Shown here one piece after another: positions 46,601 to 55,749 of a stretch of 64,000 nt of DNA. Location of the stretch: positions 12,014,001-12,078,000 of the forward strand of contig JARZZO010000011.1 in assembly GCA_030544215.1 (NCBI GenBank). The letters run 5' to 3'. How positions within the stretch are numbered: position 1 is the stretch's first letter; each line of letters starts with the position of its first letter. This DNA is from Zantedeschia hybrid cultivar (Eukaryota; Streptophyta; Magnoliopsida; Alismatales; Araceae). The position numbers were made by a program, and so were the translations under genes. The notes beneath the pieces were generated by a model. That model ran no database searches, had not been told where the DNA came from, and saw nothing but the letters and a program-made list of their open reading frames with translations.

Positions 46601-49168
46601 CTAGGAGGGGGCATGTTAGTCATTTTACCCTCCATCCGTTACATTCTAATGATTATGGAGAATATTCTTGGCATATTCTAATGATTACAGATGGACATTA
46701 ATCTTAATGGCAAATATGATCGTTTTTTGGTCTAAGGAGGATATATATGATATTGTGTAAGACTGTCATATTTGATATGTTGCATATGATGGGGTGTTTG
46801 TTTACATTATATTTTTTACAAATATATATTTTTATAGTGAAAGTGCAGTAAAAGAGGTGTTTGCTGGACATTATCAAAATATATTGTGATAAAACTCCAC
46901 CTCACAAAACAAGATAAACTTAGAAAGAGCGTATACCTTATTTTGTTTTTTGTCACGAACTGCACGAAACAGACCCCCGTCCTGATAGGCTGCGTCAAAC
47001 CTCTATGCTTTCCCCACTGCCACCGCCTCTTCTTGTCCCTGCAGCCAGCTTATGGAGGGCTCACCAACGTCAAGAGGGACCTTCTCGTTCACATCCACCT
47101 TGGAAGACTTCTGCTCTGTTGCTGCCATCGCCGCCGCTGATGAGTTGCCCATGCAGCCTCCCTCGCCGCGCAGGCAATCAGGGCTTCGTTTGGGTTTCAT
47201 GGTTCTTCCTCCTCCGCCTATGGCAAGTTCACCTTTGCTTCCACCTAGGTCGGTAGAGGTAGCCCCCCTTGAGCAGGTGAAGAGGGAGGGAGAGAGGACA
47301 GGGCCTGCGAGATGCCTTGGATCTTGACGTCCTTGCGGGCCTTGGAGCCCAGGTCAGTGTCCGATGACTGTGGGCTCTCAAACACCCTGATCACCACCTG
47401 TTTCCGGCTTGCTTGGATCTTTGATCTTGCCGTGAACAATCTAATGTGGTTTTTGTCCTTCCCCCAATGGATAATAGGGTCGCCATCAAGCAGTTTGTCT
47501 GCTCCTTTCCCCGCTCACCACCTGTTTGTAACATTGCCACTGTCATTTCCATTTGAATCTATTTGAATGAAAGTAGATGATAAGAAGATATCTTGTATCA
47601 ATAGTGGCTATGATTTTGAAAATTGTTACAAAATCACCATTCTCAACCACTGGTGATCACTTTTTCTTGCATCAATGATTTTTACTTCTTGGTTAATTTT
47701 GCTTTTAACGCACAAAGATTTGGTGAGACGTCTATGTTACTATATCAGATTTAGGAGTGTTTCAGCTGAGTCCTTTTTTGCGTTTTTTGCAATATTAGTT
47801 GATCGTATTCTTTGGTGGGCAAATGCCTCTCAATGGTTCGGTACAAATTGCTGCGATGATCACACATTTGTGGCCTTCATTGTTGTTCTACTTAATTTAA
47901 AAGGACTACCGAACGGGTCATTAATTTTTTTTAAAATTATCACATTTTCACCAAACAAGATAATTGGACATTTTAATTTAAAAGTTATCATGGATCTTGT
48001 TTTATTTTAATTTTTTGTCATGAAACTATGTAAAAGATTGTAATGCAACCAAACACCTCATAAGGATGGTTAATATGAAATTAACCCTATATATACATAT
48101 TATATTCATGTATATCTCCAAGGTTTGTCTACTTTGTCTGTATTCCCGCTTGTTTTTGATTGTGTCCTGGCTTGGCCAATATGCATGTCTTTCATTGTCC
48201 AGTGAGTGGGGCTGGTCTGTTGAATTTTTCTCCTATTTATGATGAGAGACAAAACACTTATGTGCTTGAACATCTCAAACTTAGGCTATAAAGCTCTTCT
48301 TCTAAGTGGTTGATTATTAAATAGTTGTCACTTTGGACATTTAAGTTTGATTATGAGTAATATGCCTCTATTATTATTGTTGAAGACTTTTAACCTACTA
48401 TTGCAAGTTTTTAACTCTGGTTTGGTAGTGTTTTTAGTACAAGACTAAAACAGGCATTCTTCTTATGTTAGTTATATTTTATTCATGAAATTGGAGCCTG
48501 TTTTGTTTTATCTTTATCGATGTGTGATGTCTGCACAGGAAAAGATTTTGGAGGAATTGAGCTTGGAGATGGAGACTACTTCAAATAGGCTCGACTTTGT
48601 GCAGGTTATATCTAACCTAGTACATTCGTCTACTGTTCACTATTGCCAAGTGCATCTTCTTAATGCTTAGATGAAATCTGCTGTCAGGTTTGACTTTTTG
48701 TAGTAGTAATTGGTTGAAGTGCCTTAACCAGCAGTTTCAGATTTTCTTATAAATGATCACCTTCGGACTTTTGTGCTTGTGTGTCTATATGTAAAAGTCA
48801 AATTCTTTCTGGGCCTTTCGCATGATGTCTTGGATAAATGTATTAGTGAAGATGTAGGCGAAAAATGTGGATTGTTAACCAAAAATGGATAGTAATATTT
48901 TTTTGGAAATATTTGAGTATCAAAATTCGTATGTATGTGCAACTTCAACTTTGACATATTACCTTGGTTTAGATGGGGGCAAAAAGTGAAAGCGCATTAA
49001 AGTATTTTAAGTGCACGTATTTTCTGTTTTACTCATTAATTAATTTTATGTTTGCAGAAAAAAGTGGCTCTGGTTATGAAGAAAGCAGGTGCAAAGGGAC
49101 AGATTATGATGATCCTTTTTTTGATAGCTCTTTTTATTATTCTTTTTGTTTTGGTTTTCTTCACTTAA
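31333..49168 (+). CDS. SYP61: Syntaxin SYP61, Qc-SNARE, 7 coding exons, 248 aa
   Basis: Exons: 31333-31386, 31880-31993, 34498-34611, 34836-35032, 35618-35708, 48539-48604, 49058-49168. All joins are in frame with GT...AG introns. The protein is 248 aa; Arabidopsis SYP61 is about 245. It begins MTSSQDPFYIVKEEIQES, has a syntaxin-6-type N-terminal helical region (residues about 5-100, with LEKRRRWTSNAR), the SNARE helix (about 160-225, RIGGIGLTIHEEL; Gln190 is the likely zero-layer Gln) and a C-terminal membrane anchor (about 226-247). SYP61 acts at the trans-Golgi network/early endosome in vesicle fusion. All features of a working protein are present. The odd feature is intron 5 (35709-48538, 12.8 kb), directly after the Gln190 codon and packed with nested repeats. 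Confidence 0.95.
31627..31687. repeat. Microsatellite (AT)n in SYP61 intron 1
   Basis: About 60 bp of AT repeats between coding exons 1 and 2. Confidence 0.97.
32360..32790. other. GC-rich then GA-rich segment in SYP61 intron 2
   Basis: A short GC-rich stretch (about 32400-32480) is followed by a purine-rich GAAGA/GGAGAAG tract (about 32540-32690). Open frames on the - strand follow from this composition and are not supported as genes. Confidence 0.5.
33287..34490 (-). pseudogene. RTE-type LINE fragment in SYP61 intron 2
   Basis: On the - strand, degenerate reverse-transcriptase sequence is seen: NQFGFMP near 34.35 kb, EIEEIQEDIT near 33.85 kb, then WRSTSCVLCDHHGPSNLKG and KARKEY/CVIEKTM-like blocks (33.6-33.8 kb) and the C-terminal region with RKSRLRLFEPVHH and APVKRC (33.4-33.6 kb). 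The 3' end is a GATGATGGTGATGA tail at about 33287-33310, typical of plant RTE LINEs. Many stops and shifts are present. Its 5' limit lies within about 20 bp of the exon 3 acceptor. Confidence 0.75.
37876..38820 (-). pseudogene. Decayed retroelement ORF1-like frame with zinc knuckle
   Basis: On the - strand from 38820 a short frame carries CIHCERLRHLCRSC, a C-x2-C-x4-H-x4-C knuckle, preceded by a degenerate first knuckle (RLGHGVRGC). After frame breaks, the 37876-38412 frame (178 codons) continues with VKVRLLGVPIF, reminiscent of the GLP-type motif of LINE ORF1 proteins. The arrangement recalls gag-like ORF1 genes of plant LINEs. No reverse transcriptase was found next to it. The assignment is tentative. 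Confidence 0.45.
38850..39212. mobile_element. MITE with long imperfect inverted repeats
   Basis: CCTTAATTGGTGATCAAA at about 38909 is mirrored by TTTGATCACCAATTAAGG at about 39148. The match extends outward through GCGGTCTGCGGCCAG versus the inverse of TGGCCATAGCACTGCGC and inward to GATGGAAACAA. No clear target duplication. Confidence 0.65.
39596..40185 (+). pseudogene. GC-rich gene-like fragment, perhaps armadillo-repeat
   Basis: A coding-like stretch can be read with shifts: LLIQVLEAGNLWGKG near 39.6 kb, then VLVKICGDEGSGGELVGSA, LRNLIGVGEIRRFMV, MFVLLASSKEESSVIHAVEFLQV (39.7-39.95 kb) and IAFKIIEALCFSLANSVVAASL near 40.1 kb. The pattern of about 40-residue helical blocks recalls plant armadillo-repeat proteins, but this is not certain. 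It is broken by frameshifts and an insert near 39960-40035, so it is not a working gene. Confidence 0.4.
40301..40391. repeat. 91-bp near-perfect palindrome
   Basis: Two 43-nt arms (40301-40343 and 40349-40391) are inverse complements with one mismatch, around a 5-nt centre AGATC. The arms are GC-rich (CCGAAATCGGCCCGAACCGG at the outer end). Such a sequence can form a very stable hairpin or cruciform. Confidence 0.95.
40401..40539. repeat. Telomere-like array 1
   Basis: About 140 bp of plant telomere-type units TTTAGGG with variants TTTTAGGG and TTAAGGG. It is interrupted at 40540 by the first AT-rich element. Confidence 0.93.
40540..42750. mobile_element. AT-rich TIR element 1 (2211 bp), non-coding
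   Basis: It begins GCCTTGCTTTGTTTGCGGAA and ends with the inverse of GTATCAGTTTGTTTGCAGAA. TTA lies on both sides (40537-40539 and 42751-42753), although this comes from the telomere-like array and could be chance. Subterminal parts have GGAATAGG/CTTATTCC words. The inside is AT-rich tandem repeat; TAAACTATGATTAACG occurs at 40691, 40855, 41443 and 42051 (spacings 164, 588, 608). No coding region. Confidence 0.75.
40691..42570. repeat. Tandem repeat of about 600 bp in element 1
   Basis: A short 164-bp leading unit is followed by units of 588 and 608 bp and a partial unit. Each unit has two related halves, marked by AAATGGAGCATAATAAA and TTAACTATGATTAATGTT. Sequence is almost wholly A and T. 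Confidence 0.88.
42751..42873. repeat. Telomere-like array 2
   Basis: About 123 bp between the two AT-rich elements. It starts with TTTTAGGG units and is then mainly TTTAAGGG and TTAAGGG variants. Confidence 0.93.
42874..45692. mobile_element. AT-rich TIR element 2 (2819 bp), non-coding
   Basis: It has the same ends and the same subterminal sequences as element 1. TAAACTATGATTAACG occurs at 43025, 43189, 43787, 44385 and 44993 (spacings 164, 598, 598, 608). The element is exactly 608 bp longer than element 1, that is, one more internal unit. The flanks (TAA left, GGG right) give no target duplication, so it may have arisen by duplication of element 1 with part of the array. Confidence 0.75.
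43025..45500. repeat. Tandem repeat of about 600 bp in element 2
   Basis: This is the same repeat as in element 1, with leading 164-bp unit, then 598, 598 and 608 bp and a partial unit. Adjacent units are nearly identical, which suggests recent homogenisation or unequal exchange. Confidence 0.88.
45693..45860. repeat. Telomere-like array 3
   Basis: About 165 bp of mostly regular TTTAGGG and TTTTAGGG units, the most regular of the three arrays. It is followed by a T-rich stretch to about 46000. Confidence 0.93.
46116..46600 (+). pseudogene. GC-rich gene-like fragment, right part
   Basis: Coding-like composition resumes right after the compound block (for example EMVAAEKTKLASVANLTVLS near 46.2 kb). 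It may be the continuation of the fragment at 39596-40185. Several frames are open and none is convincing alone. A CT-rich stretch lies at 46564-46588. Confidence 0.3.
46793..48059. mobile_element. TIR element in the right arm of the large element
   Basis: GGGGTGTTTGTTTACATTA at the left is matched by the inverse of TGAGGTGTTTGGTTGCATTA at the right. Removing it restores the right arm of the 39245-48081 element. It holds a GC-rich stretch at 47.0-47.54 kb with open frames on both strands (for example - strand 47245-47439, KQVVIRVFESPQSSDTDLG) that looks like gene sequence but was not identified. A possible captured fragment; tentative. Confidence 0.45.
48082..48538. other. Last part of SYP61 intron 5
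   Basis: AT-rich intron sequence ending in the acceptor GTCTGCACAG before coding exon 6. No other feature seen. Confidence 0.7.
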
Positions 49169-50006
49169 AATTTCTTTTTTCCCCCCTTCAATATCCCGAA
49201 ATTAAGGGGTGGACATTCCGTGCTGGTTGGATTTGGCCTCTTAATGTGGATGGTGTTATACATATTGCCAATGATTTATTGGGCTGATCAAAGTTCTCCT
49301 AGTTAAATAACCGTTGTTAATGTTGGACATTAATAGTACCTCTTTGCGATAGGCTAGACAGTTGATGGGTTTGTAATAATACTAGTTGATGTTGTATTGA
49401 TAATCATATGGGCAACACTAACTCATTTATCATTCCATAATGTCTAGGAAATCAATAGGAAGAAGAGAAGGCATCTGGTTGCAGAGGAGGTTGTGCGTAT
49501 TTGGGTTTTGTATGGGTTCTAATCCTTTTGTATTCGAATAGAGAGGGATGTTCAAATCCCCACGGTGGCACAAAATTGTGCTGCCACCAAATCCTGGCTT
49601 ATAGAACTCTCACATCCAAACAACTAGGGATAGACGGAATAAGGTTTGGGGTAGGTACGTGTGTTCCTCTTTGATTTTCATGCACCTATCCTGTACACAA
49701 TGCACCTTCTCTCTCAATCAGTTAGAAATTGAAGGGATCCGGTAGAGTTCAAGCATAATCTCCCTCCCTCTCTCTCGCGCACACGCACGAGGCACCACCT
49801 CTCTCTCTCGACTCTATTGATGTCCTACTTGCATTGTATTCAGAACACATTGAGAGAGGGGGGAGGGGGAGAGGCACCTTAGCTCGATGAATATATGTCC
49901 TACGTGTGCATTGTATTCACACACACACATAGAGAGAGAGAGAGAGAGAGAGAGAGAGCACCACACCTCAACTTCTTGATCTCCATTGTGTGGCTGGATT
50001 TAAGGA
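49169..50006 (+). other. SYP61 3' UTR and downstream spacer
   Basis: The 3' UTR starts after the TAA at 49166-49168; its end cannot be fixed by eye. A CT-rich stretch (about 49760-49812) and an AG microsatellite (about 49931-49958) follow. No gene seen. Confidence 0.5.
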
Positions 50007-50769
50007 TGTTGGGTCGAAATCTTATTCACTACGATTAGAGTCTTCTGCCAAGTATCGGAAGGTCAGGAATTTGTACGCTTATAAAAGAGAACACCGTTAA
50101 GGGCTCCTGACGATGAATCGAGGGATCTCCCTCCGATGCTAAGTCAAAAAGTTGAAGTGAGAAGGGAGGGGAGTTCTGGATTCTAGAGAGCGTATCTGAC
50201 TGGTTAGACTAGGAGTTCTTATATAGTAGTTCATGTCTCTGTTAGAGGTTGATTGTGATTAGAAAAGTCTAGTTCTGAGAAGGCTTTTCTGTTGAGTCAT
50301 TGGAAAGATTCTAGTTGGGGGATCATATCCGTATCTGGGCAGGCTTCTGAACCATCCTAGATACGTCCCCAGTCGTAATCATATTCATACGAGGAAAGCG
50401 GGATCTCGTTACTGGGGTATCTTCATTTGTCGCAGATTCAAGTAGTGCCGTAGGTCCCCCTTTGAGAACGGACTCAAACAAGCCCCCCAATGAGCTTGAT
50501 TTCTCTGGATGTTGGGCCATCCTGGCTCAGAACAAGACTGCACTGGTGGGCCGGCCCATTTGTTATTAGGTTGGGCGAAAGTCTCATCCCTCAGGGAAAA
50601 AAAAAACCCGCATAAGGTGGGGGGTGTCGTTTTGCAGCATTGCTTGGAACACCGGACAGCGCTGATGTCAACAAGCATCCAGTAAAGTTTGGGTACTTTA
50701 ATGATCACTCTACGTAATATCGAATATCTTCCCTTAAGATCATTAACCATCTATCAATTGCTCTGATGT
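50007..50769 (-). repeat. LTR-like segment, - strand, limits uncertain
   Basis: On the - strand this segment has a TATA (CTATATAAGAACTCC, about 50216-50230), then CTTAGCATCGGAGGGAGAT, a phrase common in the R/U5 part of plant gypsy LTRs, and ends TTTCGACCCAACA at 50007. No internal region follows. Two candidate starts (near 50673 and 50769) both begin TG, but neither gives a matching 5-bp duplication with AAGGA at 50002-50006. It is probably a solo or truncated LTR. Confidence 0.5.
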
Positions 50770-51438
50770 CAAATTAGATCTTTTGTGAGAGATATTGTAT
50801 CTAGACTCTGTTTACACAATATAACACTACAATTGGGTTTTAACGTGTAAGCCGCCCTTAGGAAGTTTCCAGGTAGAACTAAGTTAAAAAAAGGGCTTGT
50901 GGCAAATAACCTCTTCATGAATCTCACATATTCCCGGTAAAATGCATATACGTAAAAAAACCCTTTATATAATAACTGTGCACCCAAAAAGCTCCCTATC
51001 ATCAAAGCAAAAACCCTCTTGCAAAATGCATAAATGCAAAAAAACCTCTTTTTGTAATCCTTGTATAACCTAGAGAATTCTCTATGTTCACATCTACCAT
51101 CACGCACATCACTTACAAATTATAACTTATTTAAAAGAAAAAGAAAATTTAGGGGCTTTTCTGCATATATGTATAACATATTTGCATGCGAGATTCTTAG
51201 GGACTTATTTATAAATGCGCCTCCCCTGCTGCGAAAAAAAAAAAAAAAGGTAAAAGAAAGGAAGATAGGAAAGAAATTGTGCATACATGTAGGTCAGTCG
51301 CCATCAAAATATATAGAACAACATAATTTCATCAAAGGCCAACCATCACATAATGAGATAATGTAAGAAACTATTTCATGTGTACAAGTGCTTCAATATT
51401 GCACCATTTAGTGGAGTGGAGAGTACATTTCTCAACAT

Positions 51439-54400
51439 CTAGAGGAACTCGGCTAGGGCGGTATGCAGGCTGTGGTTGGCAAGAATCCAGTTCATCCTCT
51501 CCGAAGGGTGGAAGGCGTCCCAAAACACGTACTTGTTCGCATCAAGGCATGTGAAGGGGTTCAATCTATTGCACAGATACCCCATCTCGAACAACCCCGT
51601 CGAACAACATCCCATCTCTGCGTTCTCGAACCCTGGACACCATGCAAAGGAAGGCTGATCTCTAATAATTTGACATAAATATGCTGCAATATTAAGTATC
51701 TCTCGGGATAAATTTTGAGACAAGGATCTCTCTCATGCTTGGTGTATATTTTCCAACATCAAATTTAAAAATAGGCGAAACCACAAAATGACACAAGATA
51801 TAAAAGGTACCGGAATACGCACCCAAAATAGACACCAGATCTTAACGTACGTACCACATGTAATGGTTGGACACTGAAACCTTATAAGAGAGGAGGATAT
51901 ATTTTTTGCTGTTCCCAATGTGCATGGTGTCAAGTTTAGGCATCTGAAAATGGCGTTACATGTGAAGAGCCTTACATATGGATAAAGCAAATGCAATGGT
52001 TATGGATTTGGATTCTACGGGTGTGTAAAAGACTACCAAGAGAGTTACAATTGCCAAGCCCTTCATATTTGAGAGAAGATCCTCTCAATACACGTTTGAA
52101 CCGAAGTCTAGCAGTACTGAGAGGGAGAAGGAGACCATACATTGCAAAAAAATCTCTTATATGATCTCAAAAGTTGGCAAATACTTGGACCCTCACCTCT
52201 CAGTACTGCTTGACTCCAGTCCAAACGTGTACTAAGAGGATCTCTTTTCTTCATATTTAGTCAAGTTTGTACCCTTAATGTGAAAAGAATAAGTTTATTT
52301 ACATGTGAATGAAACCTACGCGGTGTGTGCAGCATGCATGTGGCTGCTCTCAAGCACACCCAGATGAATGGGCAGTGTGTATTGCCGTTAGATGTAGCCA
52401 TGAAGGTGGTGAAAGGTTGTTGAGGCTTTTAATGCCCGTTTGCTTGTCTAGTCATTAACTAGGAGTGAGCTCCTGGACCAGGGAACGTTAGAACTGGAAA
52501 AAGGTTGGAAGAGAATTGAATGCTCCTCTGTGTTCTATGGTAGATTGTGGGCAAGAAGGTTCTACAATAAAGGACCCAGAATTACAAAGCTCCATTAAGT
52601 TACTTCAGCCTCTATCCACCTGCTCCAACAACCATCCTTACTAACGCTCGAATAATCTATAAACCACATTCTCTCTTTATAGAGCAGATGAAAGTAGCTA
52701 GGTTTGATCTTCAAAGCCGATATGTCACACGTCTTACTGATATCCACCTCATGTGATTGGCTTTGGCTGATGTGACCATGCCATGCTCCTATCAAGATGA
52801 AGTGTATATATTTTCTGGACCCTTCTTTAATATGTTTTCTTTTCACTAATTAAGACAAGGTAACCTAAATCTGTTGAGTAGATGTACGTACCTCAATAAA
52901 CCGCATAAAGATCAGAGGACTTTTACTGCATGGCTGAAATGTGGGGACTGAGTACAGATGGTCTTGTGGGACCCCTCCTATCGATATTAGTTAAGTGGGG
53001 TACTCGTCAACATCAATAAGAGTTAATGTTTCTCCAACTATAGGGTCAGTGAGAGAGTCTGGTCTGGGAATTCAATTCTCACATTATGCCTGCCAACATG
53101 GCATTTCTAACAGGACCTGTCATCGCCTAAGATCCCAATTGGATGGTCTTCCACTAGTAGTCACTTAAGGGTTATATATTTCTATTACTTTTTTGAATCT
53201 AAACACAATGACATTTATGATAAACTCCCCTCAGTCTCAGTCTAACATACGAAGACAGTTTGTGGAAATTCTAATTTATGGGGAAGGTTGAGTTTCTATA
53301 TAAGAAACCTCAGTAGACGCACACTAAACTCATTTACGCCTTGCATACATTCAAAGTTTGACTGTGTTTGGCATAACTTTCATTTAAAAGTACTTTTGTA
53401 CTTTCATTTAGTTATTTTTTTAGAAGCTATTGTATCTTGGAAGTCATTTATATAATATTTTACTTATGTTTTGACTTCCAACAACAAAACACAAGTGTGA
53501 AGCTTACAAGATTAGAGAAAAGTGAGATTATTATGAAAGAGTTGATTTTTGTAACAAACTAAAATTAATTATATATAGACTCTCTCCCTCAACTCATTAT
53601 GTGGGAAGTGAAAACCAAAAGTGACTTTCAAAGAGAAGTTTTGTCAAACATGCCCTTTTAGTCGGTGCCAGCACACATTACCACTATTTGAAAACCCCCT
53701 CCCTTTCAGCCAGGTTGGCCATTCATCTCAGCTCAGAAGATTTTAGAAGAGTCCGGATCCCCTACGGTCGACGTTGGACCGTAGGGGATCAGTACCCACT
53801 GGGGGAGGGGGGCTGCATTTAATGCAGTGGGGCCCAGATAAAGTATTTTTCGGATTTTAAATTCGGACCCCCCCCCCCCCCCCCAGTGGATACTGATCCC
53901 CTACGGTCCAACGTCGACCGTAGGGGATCCGGACTCATTTTAGAAGGGGGTGTGTTGTACGCTGCAGTCACTAGGGGGGGACCATGGAGGATCTCCATTC
54001 CTTCCATAGCATGTTAAAACTTGTCAGTATGGCATCTAGAAGATGCCACTCCTTTTAATTAAGTATGAGGTACCTTATATGATTGGATTAGGCAAGGAAG
54101 AAGCAACACCATCCCAATTATTATGCTGTTGGTTGATTCTTTTAGGTCATAAGATTCATCTATCGGCTATACACATCAATAAAGGATTTTTCTTTTTTAA
54201 TTAAATATAAGTTATTTTTTAGTAATTAAGATAGGGATATATACATCTTAATAATCACGTAATCTAATTAATCGAGACAATCACACTCTAAACTATGTTA
54301 GTCTAGCTGACTTCTCTAAGTAGTGAGAGAATGTTAGGACACATCATGAAGGTTGTTGTGAAGCTACTACAAGACAGGAGCCGAATAAATTCAAACTGGT

Positions 54401-55749
54401 GGGCAGATGCCATGCAACAGTGGATGTGCAGTCCTACCACACGCCCACCATGGGAGGCCAGGAGTACTCACCATGCGAGGACGGGTTCCGGTATATGTCG
54501 ACGAACAGATCGTAGACCGGGGCGTGCACCACCCTGATCCCCGGCAGCTCCGCTCTCAGCCGCTGCACCAGCGCCGCCTGCTTGGCGTTGAACCGCCACG
54601 CCGCCTGGTTGTACTCCTCGTTGCAGCCGCCGCCCTGCACGACGTTCACGCTCCTCTCCAGCGGCAGGCAGCCGATGGGGGAGAGCCCGGTGAACGATAT
54701 CTTGCGGGCGCCATGGCGGTAGATCTCGGTGAGGAAGCCGCCGGCGATGCTGATGAGGAAGTCCTCGTACTGCTCGACGGTGAACTGGGCCGACCTGCCG
54801 GCTCCGGAGAAGAGGAAGTAGTTCTCGAGGAAGTCGTTGGTGCCGATGCTCACAATGTAGAGGGCCTCCTGCAGCGTCCTGAGGGACCTGGTCTTGCCCA
54901 AATGCTTTCCGAGCCTTTGGATGTAGTCTTTGAAGTAGTCCACTTCCTTCCACAGAGGGATAACAGACTAGAAACCAAGGGAAGGGTGGAGAGAAGAATT
55001 AGTTAGGGAGACTGTACATGTTGTTATTATCCTTTGGTCATAAGCCATGCAAAAATAAACACAAAATTTTATTTGAGTTTATAACTATGAACTTCAAGCA
55101 TATGAGTTAACATTCATATATATTTTGGACCCATATATGGGTCTGCATCAAATAGTTGTGTTTTGAATCTATAAAAAAGAAGAAGGTAATAGCAGTACAT
55201 TCTAAGGATTAACCCAAGTTAGGCTCTCTAGCTAGTTAGCTTCCTATATATCGTCAATATTTTCACGGCCATCTTGCTAGTATTCGATGGACTGTACTAG
55301 CTGTATGTATCATTGGGAGGTACCTTGGTTCCCACTAGCTAGGAGAAATGAAAGAAGAAATTAAGCTAAAGGCTCACTAGAACGTCTGAGGTGGCGTTGT
55401 CGAGGCCAGTTCCGGCGGAGGCGAAGCAGACGCCGACGGCGAAGTCCTTGATGCTATAGGCAGGGTCAAGGTAGGCCGGCACCGTCGGCCTCAAGCCTAA
55501 GGCCTCCGACAGGAAGTCGGTCGCCAACCTCCCGTTGCAGAACCTCCCTGTCGGCCTCCCGCCATAGAAGTCCCTGCCATAGGGCTCGAAATTGCTCTTA
55601 AGGATGGTGCCGATGCCATTGTTGTTCCCGGTATCGACTGTCGAGTCTCCAAAGATGATGATCGCCGGGACCTTAGCCGTGGCTAGGCTGACGGCAAGCA
55701 GGAGGCAATGGAAAAAGAGGTGTGTCTGGAGTGTGTCCTTTTGTGCCAT
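51439..55749 (-). CDS. GDSL esterase/lipase (SGNH hydrolase), 3 exons, 353 aa
   Basis: Exons on the - strand: 55749-55378, 54967-54472, 51632-51439. The joins are in phase with GT...AG introns (410 bp and 2839 bp). Protein of 353 aa with signal peptide MAQKDTLQTHLFFHCLLLAV and on, GDSTVDTGNNN (Ser36), GTNDF (Asn168) and WDAFHP (Asp328, His331). The start at 55749 gives the best signal peptide; in-frame Met codons at 55761 and 55794 are alternatives. Exons 2 and 3 are the same length as those of the gene at 657-4214, and the proteins are clearly paralogous (for example SVIPLWKE and GTNDFLENY shared). Probably a secreted esterase; substrate unknown. Intron 2 holds two MITEs. Confidence 0.93.
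53363..53654. mobile_element. MITE in intron 2 of the second GDSL gene
   Basis: TGTGTTTGGCATAACTTTCA at the left and the inverse of GGCATGTTTGACAAAACTTC at the right are imperfect inverted ends of an AT-rich segment of about 290 bp. Its right part resembles the sequence around 24421-24880. No target duplication was resolved. Confidence 0.5.
53749..53936. mobile_element. MULE-like MITE with long self-complementary TIRs
   Basis: The 188-bp element has TIRs of about 60 bp starting GAGTCCGGATCCCCTACGG. ATTTTAGAA flanks both sides (53740-53748, 53937-53945), the 9-bp duplication of Mutator-like elements. Each TIR itself contains a small palindrome, CCCCTACGGTC...GACCGTAGGGG, so each arm can form its own hairpin. 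A run of about 18 C lies next to the right TIR. It is in intron 2 of the GDSL gene. Confidence 0.88.

Larger units (their letters stand above)
39245..48081. mobile_element. Large TIR element in SYP61 intron 5, possibly Pack-type
   Basis: The left end (ATTTCATATTAACC, continuing through AAATATGCCAC to ACACAATATCATATATACC, about 39245-39325) is matched in inverse at the right: GGTTAATATGAAAT at 48068-48081 and, after an insert, GGTATATATGATATTG-like sequence at about 46725-46792. TAA flanks both ends (39242-39244, 48082-48084), as for PIF/Harbinger. Inside is GC-rich gene-like sequence (39.45-40.18 and 46.12-46.6 kb), split by the compound block 40186-46115. The right arm is split by a second TIR element (46793-48059). 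No transposase is seen. Arms and order are read from sequence; the mechanism is inference. Confidence 0.5.

Noticed and set aside
50756..50775. A tRNA-Met primer site of a copia element on the - strand (GACATCAGAGC)
   Set aside because: Similarity to TGGTATCAGAGC is partial and no copia internal region follows.
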